Positions 10,931 to 23,239 of a stretch of 64,000 bases of DNA are shown here, piece after piece (within the stretch, counting starts at the first letter, position 1; each line of letters begins with the position of its first letter). The position numbers and the translations under genes were made by a program. Under the pieces are notes generated by a model that saw only the letters and a list, made by a program, of their open reading frames with translations, was not told the origin of the DNA and ran no database searches. This stretch comes from Symbiotaphrina buchneri (Eukaryota > Ascomycota > Symbiotaphrinales > Symbiotaphrinaceae), in NCBI GenBank assembly GCA_001599915.1, contig BCIG01000017.1, positions 1 to 64,000 of the forward strand. The letters run 5' to 3'.

Positions 10931-12110
10931 TCAGGCACCAGTCTTGATAACATTGACCTCAACATATTTCCGGAAGGCTGCATCGCCCCAAGCCTCCGCC
11001 GTTTGAACTTTCTGCGTAGCTTTTTCCGGTGTATCTGCAGGAATCTGGGGTGCTTCGATGGTCTTCATCGGAATAGGATGGTTTGGCCTAACGGAGACCA
11101 GCACCGTAGTTCTATCCATATAGGCCTGTTCGCCATAGGGAGTCATAACCCTGTGCCTGCCGGACTTCAATTTATCATTCGTCCAGATAGACATGGCATC
11201 TCCAAGATTGACAACCGCACATCCAGGCAGAGGCTCGACCCATCTCCAACTCTCTTCAGTCTCGATGCCAGGGCTGACGTAGTCGGGATTCTCTTTAGGG
11301 ATTTGCAGCCCCGTCACCCAAGTGAAGAGAATGGCGATGCTCACGAGGTCGCGATGGGCGAAGAAGCGGGGTTTGTCCATTGTCGTTCCCTTGGGAAGAC
11401 GTGGATAGCGAAGCACTCGCATGAAACTGTGGGATGGCTCCTCCAATTGGTGCCATGAGGTGAAGGTACCAGAGGGAAGCTGCAATTCCCGCTCCAAGAT
11501 GCCGAAGATGATGTTGGAAATGTTGTTGCCCTCGCGCATGACGGCTTTGAATTTTTCTTCGTATGGCTGAAGCCAGTAAGGCAACTTCCACTCTGTTGGG
11601 GTTGGTGAGAAGAGCTCATCTCGAGGAATCTACAACCATGATTAAAATTGCAATTTCCGGCGAAGATAAGGGTCCAGGATAAATCTCACGTTGATGGACT
11701 CCACATATTTCGGCTGCCCGTTGTCATCTCGAACCCGACAATTGTATCTAACCAAAACGTCTCAGTTCGATAGTATATGGAGGCTCATTGGACGATACGA
11801 ACCCTCTATCGAGTATACCAAGGTCAGGCCTCAAAGCAAATTTGTCCTTCTCCTCCATCGGAAGGGCTTCCATGGCCTTTGTGCCGACCTTGCGTGCCAA
11901 GCAAGCTGCTTCCCAGAGCTTCTTCCCCTTCTCATGATCCATCAAGTCAAGAGAGAAGAAGCCCGTCCGGGTGCAGGTGTCGAACAGCGACTTGGCCTCG
12001 GCTTCATCTCCATTGAGGAGCTTGGCCAGCGAAATCTTCGGTATCTCTACGGTTGGAATGCCCTTGGGGTACGGCGGGACGGTATAATCTTCAGCTGTGA
12101 GAGTCTCCAT
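10931..12110 (-). CDS. 2-oxoglutarate/Fe(II)-dependent oxygenase (IPNS-like)
   Basis: Three exons (complement of 10931-11629, 11690-11747, 11803-12110), 354 aa. The N-terminal DIOX_N region has IPTVEIPKISLAKLL and RTGFFSLDLMDH. The double-stranded beta-helix core carries the iron ligands His214 and Asp216 (AHRDLVSIAILF) and His281 (SGRHRVM); the 2OG-binding Arg is probably in the DRTTVLVSVRP stretch. Such soluble enzymes hydroxylate, desaturate, epoxidise or ring-expand fungal metabolites. The gene is divergent from the HR-PKS gene and shares a 1.07-kb promoter region with it, the best positional evidence for co-regulation. The substrate is inferred to be a polyketide intermediate. Confidence 0.92.
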
Positions 12111-12860
12111 TTTGATTGAATATTGAGTTATATCTGGATGTCACAGATGCAAAAAGTGGGTTTTACTGATATAGAAGCGTGAACATTAAATATTCCTCAC
12201 GCCCAAGTCTGGAAACACCAATGGTAGCCTGTATTCCTTGGCGGAACACCGCTAATGATAGCTATTCATCGGAGAACGGAACTTGAACGCCCCGCATGTC
12301 TACATCACTTGCACGGAGATGTACGATTACATACCAGCCGTTGAGATAACATATGAGTTTAAGGCAACCCGCTGCGCCTGTGGAGACTGCTGCATGGGTA
12401 GAGTCTGGTCCCAGGCCGGTCCATATGCGCTGCGAAGGAGGCCGAGTCCGCGTCTCGGAGTCTGGCTCCAAAAGCAGCCAGTGGGGGAACGATTTACAGC
12501 TGTGTGTCGATGTCATTGGCTCAGCCGCTAGATATCAGAATGGTTTCATCGAACCCGTCTTTTGCAACCCTTATTGGGAAATGTTCCCGCGGCGGGGTTA
12601 AGCTTGTGATATGCGGTGACCTGCATATCCTATCTGCTGTTACTCCTGGTCCTCCACACCGAACGCCTGGACTACAAGGCGGTCTGTGTCTGAAACCACT
12701 CTTTCTCGAGGCTTATGGTGTTAGTTGCATGAGCTGAGCTTCAGGTGGCCCCCACATCAAAGGTGGTGGGCATCGTGTGGGTGTTGAGGACTACAGCTCC
12801 ATCAGATTGTAGGCAGTCGACGTGTTTTCTGGCTCTGTCGAGTCTGGTCCCTGTACGCCC

Positions 12861-12918
12861 TACCGGGGCAACCGATGCATGTAAGCAGGCTGCTCTTATC
12901 GCTAGACCACACCTCACC
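12861..12918 (-). other. tRNA-like 5' half (possible relic)
   Basis: Read on the minus strand this begins GGTGAGGTGTGGTCTAGCGA, which fits a tRNA acceptor start followed by an A box and D arm. The following anticodon and T-arm segments do not pair properly and no good B box (GGTTCGANTCC) is present. It is at most a decayed tRNA, possibly Val-like. Low confidence. Confidence 0.2.
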
Positions 12919-12987
12919 GGAAACAGCCTGACCTCGGTGGCCAAGATAGGCAACCATTAAATCTTGCTGATACCTTAGTTAGCACCT

Positions 12988-13002
12988 TCGGACATGCTCC
13001 GA
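12988..13002. promoter_or_regulatory. 15-bp palindrome, candidate Zn2Cys6 site
   Basis: The sequence is TCGGA-N5-TCCGA, a perfect inverted repeat that is itself a CGG-N7-CCG arrangement, about 175 bp upstream of the PKS start. Inverted CGG triplets with fixed spacing are the usual target of dimeric Zn2Cys6 proteins. The link to the regulator at 505-2286 is a guess. Confidence 0.4.
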
Positions 13003-13177
13003 GGAGCCTGACTGTAGACGAGATGGAGACGAGCTTGGCTTATCACAAGCCGAGAGTGGCGTAGCTAGAGTACGTAAAGATAAATACGTGAAGAATCCAG
13101 AGGTCTTCATCCTATCAATTCCCCTAAATTAGGATCAGTTTTCGACGATTCAACACACAAGTTGTTCCTCATTCACC

Positions 13178-16100
13178 ATGAACAACACTAACGGTACTCC
13201 AGTGCCTGGAGTGGGGGGCAATGGCGGTGTCTCGCCGCTTGGTTCTCAATACGGCAGCAATGGTCATGCCAATGGGCATGCTAACGGGTATTCCAATGGC
13301 CCTGAAAATGGTATAGCTCACCGGTCTAAACCCAAGGCCGGCTTTGAACCGATTGCAATTTGCGGCATCGCCATAAGGCTGCCCGGTGGCGTCAAAGATC
13401 CAGCAGGCTTCTGGGACATCCTCTACAACGACAAAGACACACGCGGGCCTATTCCAGCCAACCGGTACAATGCATACGGCTTCAGCGACAAGCTCGGAAA
13501 GAAAGGCGCAATCAAGACACAATACGGCTACTTTCTTGATGATGATATCGCAGCACTGGATCCGTCCTTCTTCACCATGAGCAAGCGGGAGCTGGAGAAG
13601 ACGGATCCCCAGCAGCGCCAGATTCTCGAGGTCACGAGGGAGTGCCTAGATAGTGCTGGTGAGACTGACTATCGTGGGAAGAATATCGGGTGCTATGTTG
13701 GGACCTTCGGTGAGGACTGGCTTTATTCCATGTCGAAGGAGAGTCAACATGAAGGTGGATATAATCTTTCTGGCGATTTGATGATTGCCAACCGAGTCTC
13801 CTTTGAGTATGACTTCAGAGGTCCAAGGTCAGGAAGTTACACGGCAAGGATTATTGTACCACTTTGCTGACCTGATTCTTTAGTATGGTCATAAAGACCG
13901 GCTGTTCCGCATCTTTGGTTGGCCTACACGAAGCATGCCGAGCCCTACAGATCGGAGATTGTTCTGCTGCTATCGTCGCCGGAACCAATCTGATCATGGG
14001 TCCTACCACAACCGCTGCAATGACACAGGAGGGTATTCTCTCGCCCGAGGGGTCATGCAAAACATTCGACGCTACCGCAGACGGGTTCGCCAGAGGTGAA
14101 GCTATCAACGCCGTGTATATCAAGCGCTTGGATGATGCAATAAGAGATGGGAATCCCATCCGCGCTGTGATACGGAATACAGCAACCAACAGCGATGGGA
14201 GGGGCCCGGGCCTAATGGCTCCCAATGGCAAGGCCCATGAAGCCATGATGCATGCTATTTACGAGGACACAGGCTTGAATCCTCGAGACACTGGTTTTGT
14301 AGAGGTGAGTACAGTATTCGAAGATGGCGTGGAGCGGTGAACTGATGTTGTCTCAGTGCCATGGGACGGGAACGTCCACTGTAAGCTTTTCTTTCTACTC
14401 AGCTGGCATGTAGGCTAAACTTAACAGGGTGATCCGATAGAAACAACGGCCGTTGGCAACGTCTTTGGTGAAGCTGGAGTATATATTGGCTCGGTAATTT
14501 AGGCCCTTTTTGCTTGCAGTGCCACACTGATAATGTAACACAGGTGAAACCGAACGTAGGACATGCGGAAGGAGCGTCTGGTATTACGAGCCTGATCAAA
14601 TGTGTGCTGGCGTTGGAGCATCAGACAATCCCTCCTAACATCAAGTTCAACAAGCCTAATCCCAAAAGTACGCGTCCCGTGACATGATTCTCCTGCTCAC
14701 CTTTCTGACTTACTCCAAAGTTGCTTTCGACGAAAAGAAGCTGGTAGTCCCGGTTCGGCCTACAGCGTGGCCCAAAGACCGCGCTCAGCGCATCAGCATA
14801 AATTCTTTTGGCATCGGAGGAAGTAATGCTCATGTACGTACCAGGCTCTGTCTGCTTGAAGCTTGTACTTAATAATATCTGCAGGTCATTCTGGACTCCC
14901 CCATCGAGGCGGGCCTCAAGTCTCCGACCGCCAATGGTACCAATGGCACCACCAGCCACCCACCTCAGTTACTTATCTTCTCCGCCAACTCTCAAGACTC
15001 TTTGCAACGGCAAGTGGATGCGAGCAAGCAGTATCTTGAGCAAAATCCCGAGTGTCTATCCGACATGGCGTACACTCTCGGTCTACGCAGGGAAGCTCTA
15101 CCACATAGGACGTATGCCGTCACAACCGGTGCATCTATCGGTGGGGTGGCTGCAGCTTCAAGGGTCACGATGGGTAGCACTCCGCCCATAGCAATGATCT
15201 TCAGCGGTCAAGGAGCACAATGGGCCGAGATGGGGAAAGATTTAATAGAGACGGATCAACACTTCAAGAAGGATATACTGGCTATAGACGAGATATTAAA
15301 GGGCTTGAGACACCCTCCGAGCTGGACTATTGAAGGTACGATAGGGCTTCAATGGTATGAATAGTTTTATAAGTGACACGTTGCAGGTGAACTGAACAAG
15401 CCTGCCAAGATCAGCCAATTATCACGGGCGGAAATAGCACAACCCCTCTGCACCGCTATACAGATTGCTCTATTTAACGCGGTCTCGAGAAGCGGGGTCA
15501 AGCCACAGGCAGTGATCGGTCATTCCAGCGGTGAGATAGCCGCCGCCTATGCCAGTGGCTCGCTGTCTGTGGCGGAAGCTATGATCGTGGCATATTACCG
15601 CGGCTATGTCACCAAAGAGCAACGTTTAGAAGGAGGCATGGCAGCTATTGGTCTGGACGCTAATACAACAGCCCTATTTTGCCGCACCGGTGTCGTGATT
15701 GCGTGTGAAAATAGTCCCAACAGCACTACTATATCTGGAGACCTAGACGAGTTAGACAAGACGATAGAACGCATCAAAGAGCAACATCCTGACGTGCTGG
15801 CACGCCAGTTGAAGGTTGATATGGCATATCATTCACGTCAGTCTCCTCCGTTATACTGGGGCTATTGCATGCTAATTAATTCACAGATCATATGAAGACT
15901 TTGTCGGCGAAATATCATCAATTAGTGCAGTCTGAACTTGAAGCAAAGGGCATTACCCGCAGCCACCCGCAAATCCCAATATTTTCTAGCGTTATAGATG
16001 AAGTGATCGACAGCTCTTCGCAGCTTGCCCCGGATTACTGGGTATCCAATCTCACTTCGCCCGTCAAATTCCACGGCGCAGTGACAAATCTGCTTCGTCA

Positions 16101-19100
16101 ACAACCAAACAATCTCTTCATCGAGATCGGCCCACACTCTACCTTAGCGGGACCATTGCGTCAGATATGCGCCGAGGTGCGCACCCAGTGCAATTACATA
16201 CCGACCATGGTCCGCTCGGCGCCCTGCGTCGACAGCCTGTTCTCTGCATTCGGGCAGATGTGGCAACAAGGCGTGGCGGTGAAGCTTAATCACCTCTTCC
16301 CAAAGGGCAGGGTGTTGCCTGATCTGCCAACATATCCATGGGACCACTCGGCTTCATTCTGGTACGAGAGCCGAGTCTCGAAGGAATGGCGGTTCCGGCA
16401 GTTCCCACACCACGCTATCCTTGGTCAGCGGGTCCTCGAGAGCACCAGCCTGGATCCAGCCTGGAAGGTGGTTTTGGACCTCGAGGATGAACCGTGGTTG
16501 TACGATCACAAAGTGCGCGACGATGTGGTCTTTCCGCTTGCAGGGTACATTGCCATGGCTGGGGAAGCAATACGCCAGATCACAGGTATCGAGAGTGGGT
16601 ATAGTGTACGCCATGTTGTGGCGCATACTGCGTTGGTGCTCCAAGAATCAAAGTCTTCCGAAGTCGTTACTACGCTTCGACGTCACAAGCTGACGGACTC
16701 TACCGACTCGGATGCATATGACTTCGTCATCTCGTCCTTTGCAGGCAGCACTTGGATTAAGAACTGCGAGGGTATCGTCAAGCCATTGCAGAAAGGCATC
16801 ATCCCAGCGATATCTCCGCCAGACTTTGTGAGAGGCCTACCGCGCAAAGTCCCCACAGAGAGATGGTACGATGTCATGGCCCGCGTAGGTCTCAACTACG
16901 GCCCTGAATTCCAGGGGATGAAACAGATATCCACGTCACCCACAACAAACCGCTCGGTATGCGAGATCAAGGTTCCCGAGAGCCAGCAAGACAGCCCCTT
17001 CGTCTTCCACCCTGCATCCATCGACGCCTGCTTCCAACTCGCAATTGTCGCCATGGCGAAGGGTGCAGGTCGAGACTTCACACAGCTATGCGTGGCAACA
17101 ATGATTGAAGAGCTCGATATTTCACGCAGTGCAATGAGCATGCAAGCCGAGGCCTGGATGACACCTGAAGCCAAAGATGTGGGCATCGAATGTTTCGCTG
17201 ATGGAAAAGTCGCTCTGCGCCTACGAGATATACGTATGAACCCGTTAGAAGATGACAAGAGCTTGACAACGGATGTCCATGCGGCTGCGCATCTGGAATG
17301 GTGTCCGGACTTTGATTTTATGGATATCCCGCCGCTGTTTACCTCGCCTAAGGCTACTCAGGAGACGAAGCTACTCGTGGAAGAATTGACGCTCCTCTGC
17401 ATCATTGACTCCGCTGAACGCCTCAAGGACCTGGAGCCATGTGAACCACATTTCCTGAAACTCCGCGAATGGCTGCACCGGGAAATTGGACGTGCTGAAG
17501 AAGGAACGTACCCTCTAATGCCAAATGCGAAGGACTATCTCAAGTATTCGCCCCAGGAAAGGAAAGAGATGATGCAGAGCACATATGAAAAGCTCGCCGA
17601 AACACCGACCACCGGTCTCGTGGCCATGGGTATATTACGAATCTGCGAGAACGCAGAAGCCTTGTTCACCGGCAAAGCAGACACGCTCGACCTGCTTATG
17701 ACCGACAATGTCCTGATGGAAATCTACAACTCCGTCAGCTTCGGGCACAGCGACTACGTGCGGATGATGTCCAACACGAAACCAAATCTGCGGATCCTGG
17801 AGGTCGGCGCAGGAACCGGTGGCACCACCGAGCTGATCCTCCGCGACCTTGTTAGCTCCGGAGGTAATCCAGCATACTCGCTGTATACCTTCACCGACAT
17901 CTCCGCCGGCTTCTTCCCGCAGGCAAAGGAACGATTCGCATACGCGCCGAATATGGAGTACAAGGTATTCGACATCTCGCAAGACTTTACCGAGCAGGGT
18001 TTCGAAGCGGGATCTTATGATCTAATTCTCGCACCGAACGTCATCCACGCCACTCCCAGTCTGCAGGAGACCCTCCGCAACCTTCGACCCTTGCTGCGAC
18101 CCAACGGTCATCTGGTGCTCTCTGAAGTCTCAACCGAGTTCAGAGCACCCGGTTATGTTTTTGGGCACTTCTCCGGCTGGTGGCTGGGCGAAGCAGATGA
18201 CCGCAAATACGAGCCATATGTGAGTGTCGACCGATGGGACCGGGAGTTGAAGCAGGCAGGGTATACCGGAGCCGATATATCAGTGTACGACGCGCCTCCG
18301 CCGTACGCATATTGCGCGGCGATTGTCGCTCGCTCCGTACCAAAAGAGCCTCCAGCGAACCACAAATCCATTACGGTCCTCTGTGACAAGCCCGAGCACG
18401 GCATTACAGCCCGACTAATCCAGGAGCTCGAAAAGGAAGGTTTCAGTGTGCAGGCAGTGAAATTCGGCGACCCGCTTCCCGTGCGCAAAGACGTCATCGC
18501 CACGCTGGACTTGGAGGGCTACTTCTTCGAGAATATCACCGAGGACCGCTTCAACGCATTCCAGGATCTGCTGCGCGACCATGAGAAGCAGAACGTTCTC
18601 TGGCTCATGCCACCGGTGCAGATCCGCTGTACCGATGCCCGCCCCGCACAAACCCTGGGCGCCATCCGCATCGTGCGCGCCGAGCTCGCCATACCCATCT
18701 CGACGCTCGAGATCTCTCCTGAAGAACCCGAGTTTGCAGAGTTGATCATGAAGGTCTTTGAGAAAGTGCGCACCAGGGAAGATGTGGAGAACTTGTTGCC
18801 CGATAGAGAATTTGCAGTCGACGAAGGTGTCATTAAGCTTGGCCGATATCAGCCATATTCACTGACGGAAGCGGTGCGTGAGAAGAGTAAGAGCGAAGCT
18901 GGACATGTCAAGACGCTGGAGATCATGAAGCCGGGGTTGCTGGAATCCCTGAGCTGGGTGGACGGGACTCTTCCCGCTGACCTGCCGGATGGGTATGTCG
19001 AGGTGGAAACGAGAGCTGTGGGGATGAACTTCCGAGTAAGCCTCCAGCCCCATTTATTGGACTGCACGCTGACGAAATAGGACATCGTCGTCTCCATGGG

Positions 19101-21372
19101 TGTCTTAACATTCGGATCAAAGCGGCCACCTCTTGGAGTTGAACTATCCGGTGTTGTCAAACGGGTGGGTTGGCATGTTGACAACGTTGTAGCAGGGGAT
19201 CGAGTCGTAGCCGTGGCCTACAATGGCTGCTTCACAACGAATGCTATTATGCTTGCGCCGCTGGTGGTCAAGATCCCCGACGATCTTAGCTTCGAGGAAG
19301 CCGCTACCATGCCTGGCTGCTTTGCGACCTCCGTCGAGGCGCTGTTCGATGTCGGTGGGCTTGAAAGGGGACAGGTGCGTGGAGTATTGATGCGGAAAAA
19401 TTTATCTTATTTGGGATGAATTTTGACTAACATTAATTATAGAGTGTCTTGATCCACTCAGCCGGCGGTGGTGTTGGGCACGCCGCTATCCAACTCTGCA
19501 GAATGGCCGGCGCCAAGGTACTACGAGCTCAACACCTGAACCCCTTTCCCACGCCCTCTAACCAGCTCGCCAGATCTACGCAACCGTCGGCAACGAAGAA
19601 AAAGCACAATACCTGGTCACGAAACTCGGCATCCCACGGACGCACATTTTCAATTCGCGCGACGACTCTTTCCTGCGCGGCCTCATGCAAGCCACCGACG
19701 GGCGGGGCGTCGATCTCGTGCTCAACTCGCTATGCGGGGAACTGCTGCATGCGTCCTGGAAGTGCGTTGCGCCGTTTGGGAAATTGGTCGAGCTGGGTAA
19801 GAGAGACCTTGCCGGGTTTGGGAAGTTGGATCTGGCGACGTTCCATCGGTCGTATTGCTGTGTGGACATCGCGCATTCGATGCAGGAGAGGCCCGTGAAG
19901 GTTGGACGGTCAGTTGTGCAGCTATCCCTTTTCAAGAGGTCCCAATGGCTGATAATCTGTTAGGTTGCTCCAGCGATGCATCGACCTGTACAAAGACGGG
20001 CATATCCAGCCTATCCGTCCAATGGCCGTCTTCGACGCCGCGGATATCGAGCAGAGTTTCCGGTACTTGCAGAAAGGCGACCACATCGGCAAAGCCGCCG
20101 TCAGGATCCCCGAGGACGCTTCTAGCATCCCCAGTATACCGCGCGGTGAGGGAATTCACTTAGACCCTGAGGCTTCGTATTTGCTTACGGGTGGGTTGGG
20201 CGGGTTGGGCAAGGAGCTGGCGACGTGGATGGTCGAGCATGGGGCGAGGGATATCATATTCCTGTCCCGAAGCGCGGGACTGAATGAGCAGGATAAGGTC
20301 TTCTTTAAGGAGTTGGAGGGCATGGGATGTGCGGCGCACCCCGTGCCCGGGAAAGAACAGGATATGGATGCCGTTCAACGTGCGATTGATGCGGCGACGA
20401 AACCAATCAAGGGTATCGTTCACCTGGCTATGGTCCTCAGGGTAAGACATCATACTACTCACTGTATTCCCCTGAACAGTCACTAACTATATCCAGGACA
20501 ACCCCATCCTGGACATGAGCTACAGCGAATGGACCGCAGCCATCGAGCCCAAAGTCACGGGCGCCTGGAACCTTCACAACGCGCTATCCTCCCACACGCT
20601 AGACTTCTTCATCATGACGAGCTCACTCGTAACCATTGTCGACGAGCCCGGGCAGGCCAACTACTGCGCCGCAAACACCTTCTTAGAGTCCTTCTGCCAA
20701 TACCGGCACAACCTAGGCCTTCCGGCATCGGTGCTCAGCATCTGCCCTGTCGACGGCGTGGGCTTCGTCGCCGACAACCCCACCGTGCGCAAGAAGCTCA
20801 AGTCCCAGGGCCTGTACTTCTTATCTGAGGGTGCCCTGCTGGACTTTGTCGAACTGGCTATCCTGGCCTCGCACCCGCCACAGCAGATATCATCTTCCGC
20901 CGGCTGGAAGAGCTCTGGCCACTTAATCATGGGCCTGCGCTCGGAGGTGCACCTCGACGACCCCAAGTGCCTGACCAGCTGGCGGCGCGACCGGCGGATG
21001 GGAATGTACCACAACGTCGCGGACATCACGGCCGGGGACTCTTCTGCAAACTCCAACGCCCTCAAGGTATTCCTCGCGCAAGCCGCCGACGACCCGGAGC
21101 TGCTAGCGGACAAGGCCAGTGCGGACTACCTGGCGCAGGAGATCGGGGTCAAGATTTTTAATTTCTTGCTCAAGCCTGAAGAGGATGTCAATATTGGCCT
21201 GAGTTTGTCGCAGATTGGTCTGGACTCGTTGATGGCGATTGAGTTGAGACGCTGGTGGAAGCAGGCGTTTGGGTTGGATATTAGTGTGCTAGAGATTATG
21301 GCCTCTGGCACACTGGAGGAACTGGGAAGGGTGGCGGCGGAGGGGCTGAGGAAGAGGTTGATGGAGGAGTAG
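13178..21372 (+). CDS. Highly reducing polyketide synthase (KS-AT-DH-MT-ER-KR-ACP)
   Basis: Fourteen exons (13178-13827, 13884-14304, 14357-14380, 14428-14493, 14544-14667, 14721-14833, 14885-15335, 15387-15836, 15887-19035, 19081-19374, 19443-19517, 19574-19908, 19964-20441, 20497-21372) join in one frame to 2501 aa. KS starts near residue 55: Cys224 in GCSASLVG, His359 in CHGTGT, His394 in NVGHAEG. AT has the GHSSGE serine near 663. DH has His974 in [10 protein letters not shown] and Asp1146 in [10 protein letters not shown]. The methyltransferase has LEVGAGTGG near 1404. ER has [13 protein letters not shown] near 1919. KR has TGGLGGLG near 2126 and Tyr2266. The ACP serine is near 2454 (GLDSL). 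All domains look active; there is no thioesterase, so release needs another factor. The N-terminus has an Asn-Gly-rich stretch. The product is expected to be a reduced, methylated polyketide. Confidence 0.96.
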
Positions 21373-22069
21373 CTATGAAGGGGGGTTTTGGGGGAATGAG
21401 ATGCAAATTGAGCTGCTTGTTGTTTTTTGGGCGAAAACACAGTCCTTTTCATTTTTACATCTAACGCAGCATCAATCAGAATGGCAAATCTTACTTGTTC
21501 TCTGCTTAGTCCGGTGAAAAGCTCTCAGTAGATGCATTAGACTAAGCTCGTGACGTCTGATATCAGTTCTTTATATGCGCAATTATCAAAGAAAAGCAAG
21601 CCATAGAAGACAACAGCCACAGAAACAACAGGCCAGATCCATGCACCACCGTCTAACAAAGAAACCCCACCAACCCACCACTCTCGCAGCAAACGCTCTC
21701 CGCTAGGTAAACGTGCTATAATTAAGACATCTCGGGCACAACACAGCCCTAACACTCGGATCTGGGGCGGAATGATTCGGTCTGCGCGGCCAGAGCTTTC
21801 TCGCGCGCTTATGACAACCAGGACACCGACCCTTAAGGGTGTGGCCCCTCGGCGCGCCCTCGAGCATCACGAAGTTGGGCTGGTAGCCTTCCTGCTCTTG
21901 TGTAATATCCACATGGCATGAGTAAATAGCCTAGCATCAAATGGGAATGGCCTCCCGTCTGCGCACATCTAGACATCTCATTCTCTTTGTCCATAGATCA
22001 CAAGTGTGGATATGTTGGGTAGAATGCCACCCTCCCACTTCCGCCCCCCAACCAACGGCGATCCATCTC
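21373..22069. other. Intergenic; possible small CxxC ORF on minus strand
   Basis: Between the convergent PKS and SMP-30 genes. On the minus strand at about 21703-21930 an open stretch of some 70 codons contains CPGC and CPRC, spaced like a small zinc ribbon. It has no good in-frame ATG at its start, and would need an upstream exon joined at a TAG acceptor. I could not build a convincing gene, so it is not called as CDS. Confidence 0.25.
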
Positions 22070-23239
22070 TCAAATCCTAACCACGCCCCTCTCCGGCGCC
22101 TTAACCCCCAAGCCACCTAGATCAATCCTCCATAACGCCCCATCCCTTGTTCCCTCCGGGGCACCCAGACTCGCTGTGGTAAAATGCATCGCACCATCCA
22201 CAAAGAGGACATCCGTCGGACTCTTCGCCTCAGTCGGGAAGGTCTGTAAGACGGCGCCCGTACGCCCGTCGAGCTTGACGATTTCCCCGCCGAGGAAGAC
22301 GGCGATGTAGATGTTGTCTTCTTCGCTGTAAGTTCGGTCAGCAAAGGCCTTCTTTCGACAGGACGAACTCCTGGGTTTGAATAGGGTCAAATAGCGTGCG
22401 GCGGCGGGTCAGGGGTAGAAGGACTCGTCGGGTGACTCGGGTCCGGGGGAGAGGACAGCCCGCAGGCAGGAACAAAGCAGAGACAGAAGGGCAAAACAAA
22501 ACCACACAAAGCAGAACACCACTTACTCAACCCCCAACCCATCCGGCCCATTAATCCCCTCTCCCATCGCAGGCCACTCCCTCAAACACCTCCTCCCTCC
22601 CACCCTTCCACTCTCCCCCTCAACATCATAAACCCACGTCTTCTTCCCCACCGTATCATTAACCCACAACCTTTTTCCATCCTTCGAAAACCCCATCCCG
22701 TTCCCCAAACACAGCCCCGCCTCCTTATCCACTAGCGTCAGTTTTCCCTCGGAGAAGCAATATAGTCCCCTTCGAGGAGTATGCCCCGGCGGACAAGACC
22801 CGGAGAAAGTCGCTGTGTCGCAGGCGCCGAGCCAGAGTCGCCCGTGGCGGTCTGCTTCGGCGTCGTTGAAGACGCAGCCGGCGAATTTTAAACCCGAGGC
22901 GGTGGCGGTGTCGAGCAGGATCTCGACGGCCCCCGTAGCTTCGTCCAGCAGGCCGAGCGCGGTGCGCATGACGGCGAGGTATTTTCTCGGCGTGGAGGTG
23001 AATCGGATAGCGCAGATCTCGGGCTCGTAAGAAAGGATGCGGGAGGAGGTAACAGAGGAAGAGGACGAGGACGCGGATGAGGCAGGCAGTGTGATGACGT
23101 GCAGCTTCTTGCCGAAGATGTCGATGAAGTGCAGTGTCCGGTCCGCGGCGCGGTATAATGGTGACTCGCCGAGGAGGATTCGTGGGGAGGGAGCGTAGAT
23201 GGCTGTTGCCGTTGCCGGTGCTGATGATGGGGAAGCCAT
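22070..23239 (-). CDS. SMP-30/gluconolactonase-family hydrolase
   Basis: Two exons (complement of 22070-22325 and 22527-23239), 322 aa. An open frame extends upstream to 23386, but the family fold starts at AIYAPSPRILLGESPLY, just after the ATG at 23239, so that start is chosen. Beta-propeller landmarks are LGESPLY, ADRTLHFIDI, DAEADRHGRLWLGACD, LCLGNGMGFSKDGKRLWVNDT and GINGPDG, with the expected metal-binding Glu, Asn and Asp residues. The exon 2 strands (GGEIVKLDGRTG, SPTDVLFVDG) close the propeller. The family hydrolyses lactones using a divalent metal. It lies immediately beyond the PKS gene, convergent with it. It could open a lactone formed from the polyketide, or be an unrelated sugar lactonase. 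Confidence 0.9.

Larger units (their letters stand above)
12111..13177. promoter_or_regulatory. Shared divergent promoter, oxygenase / HR-PKS
   Basis: The 1067 bp between two divergent start codons. An AT-rich TATTTAAT lies near 12190 on the oxygenase side and GATAAATACG near 13079 on the PKS side. TCGGAG-type words occur near 12268 and 12455, and a perfect palindrome lies at 12988-13002. A tRNA-like stretch lies at about 12861-12918. No protein gene is supported. Confidence 0.6.

Noticed and set aside
21703-21930. Small zinc-ribbon protein with CPGC and CPRC on the minus strand
   Set aside because: No in-frame ATG at its start and no convincing upstream exon. Kept only as a remark on that intergenic stretch.
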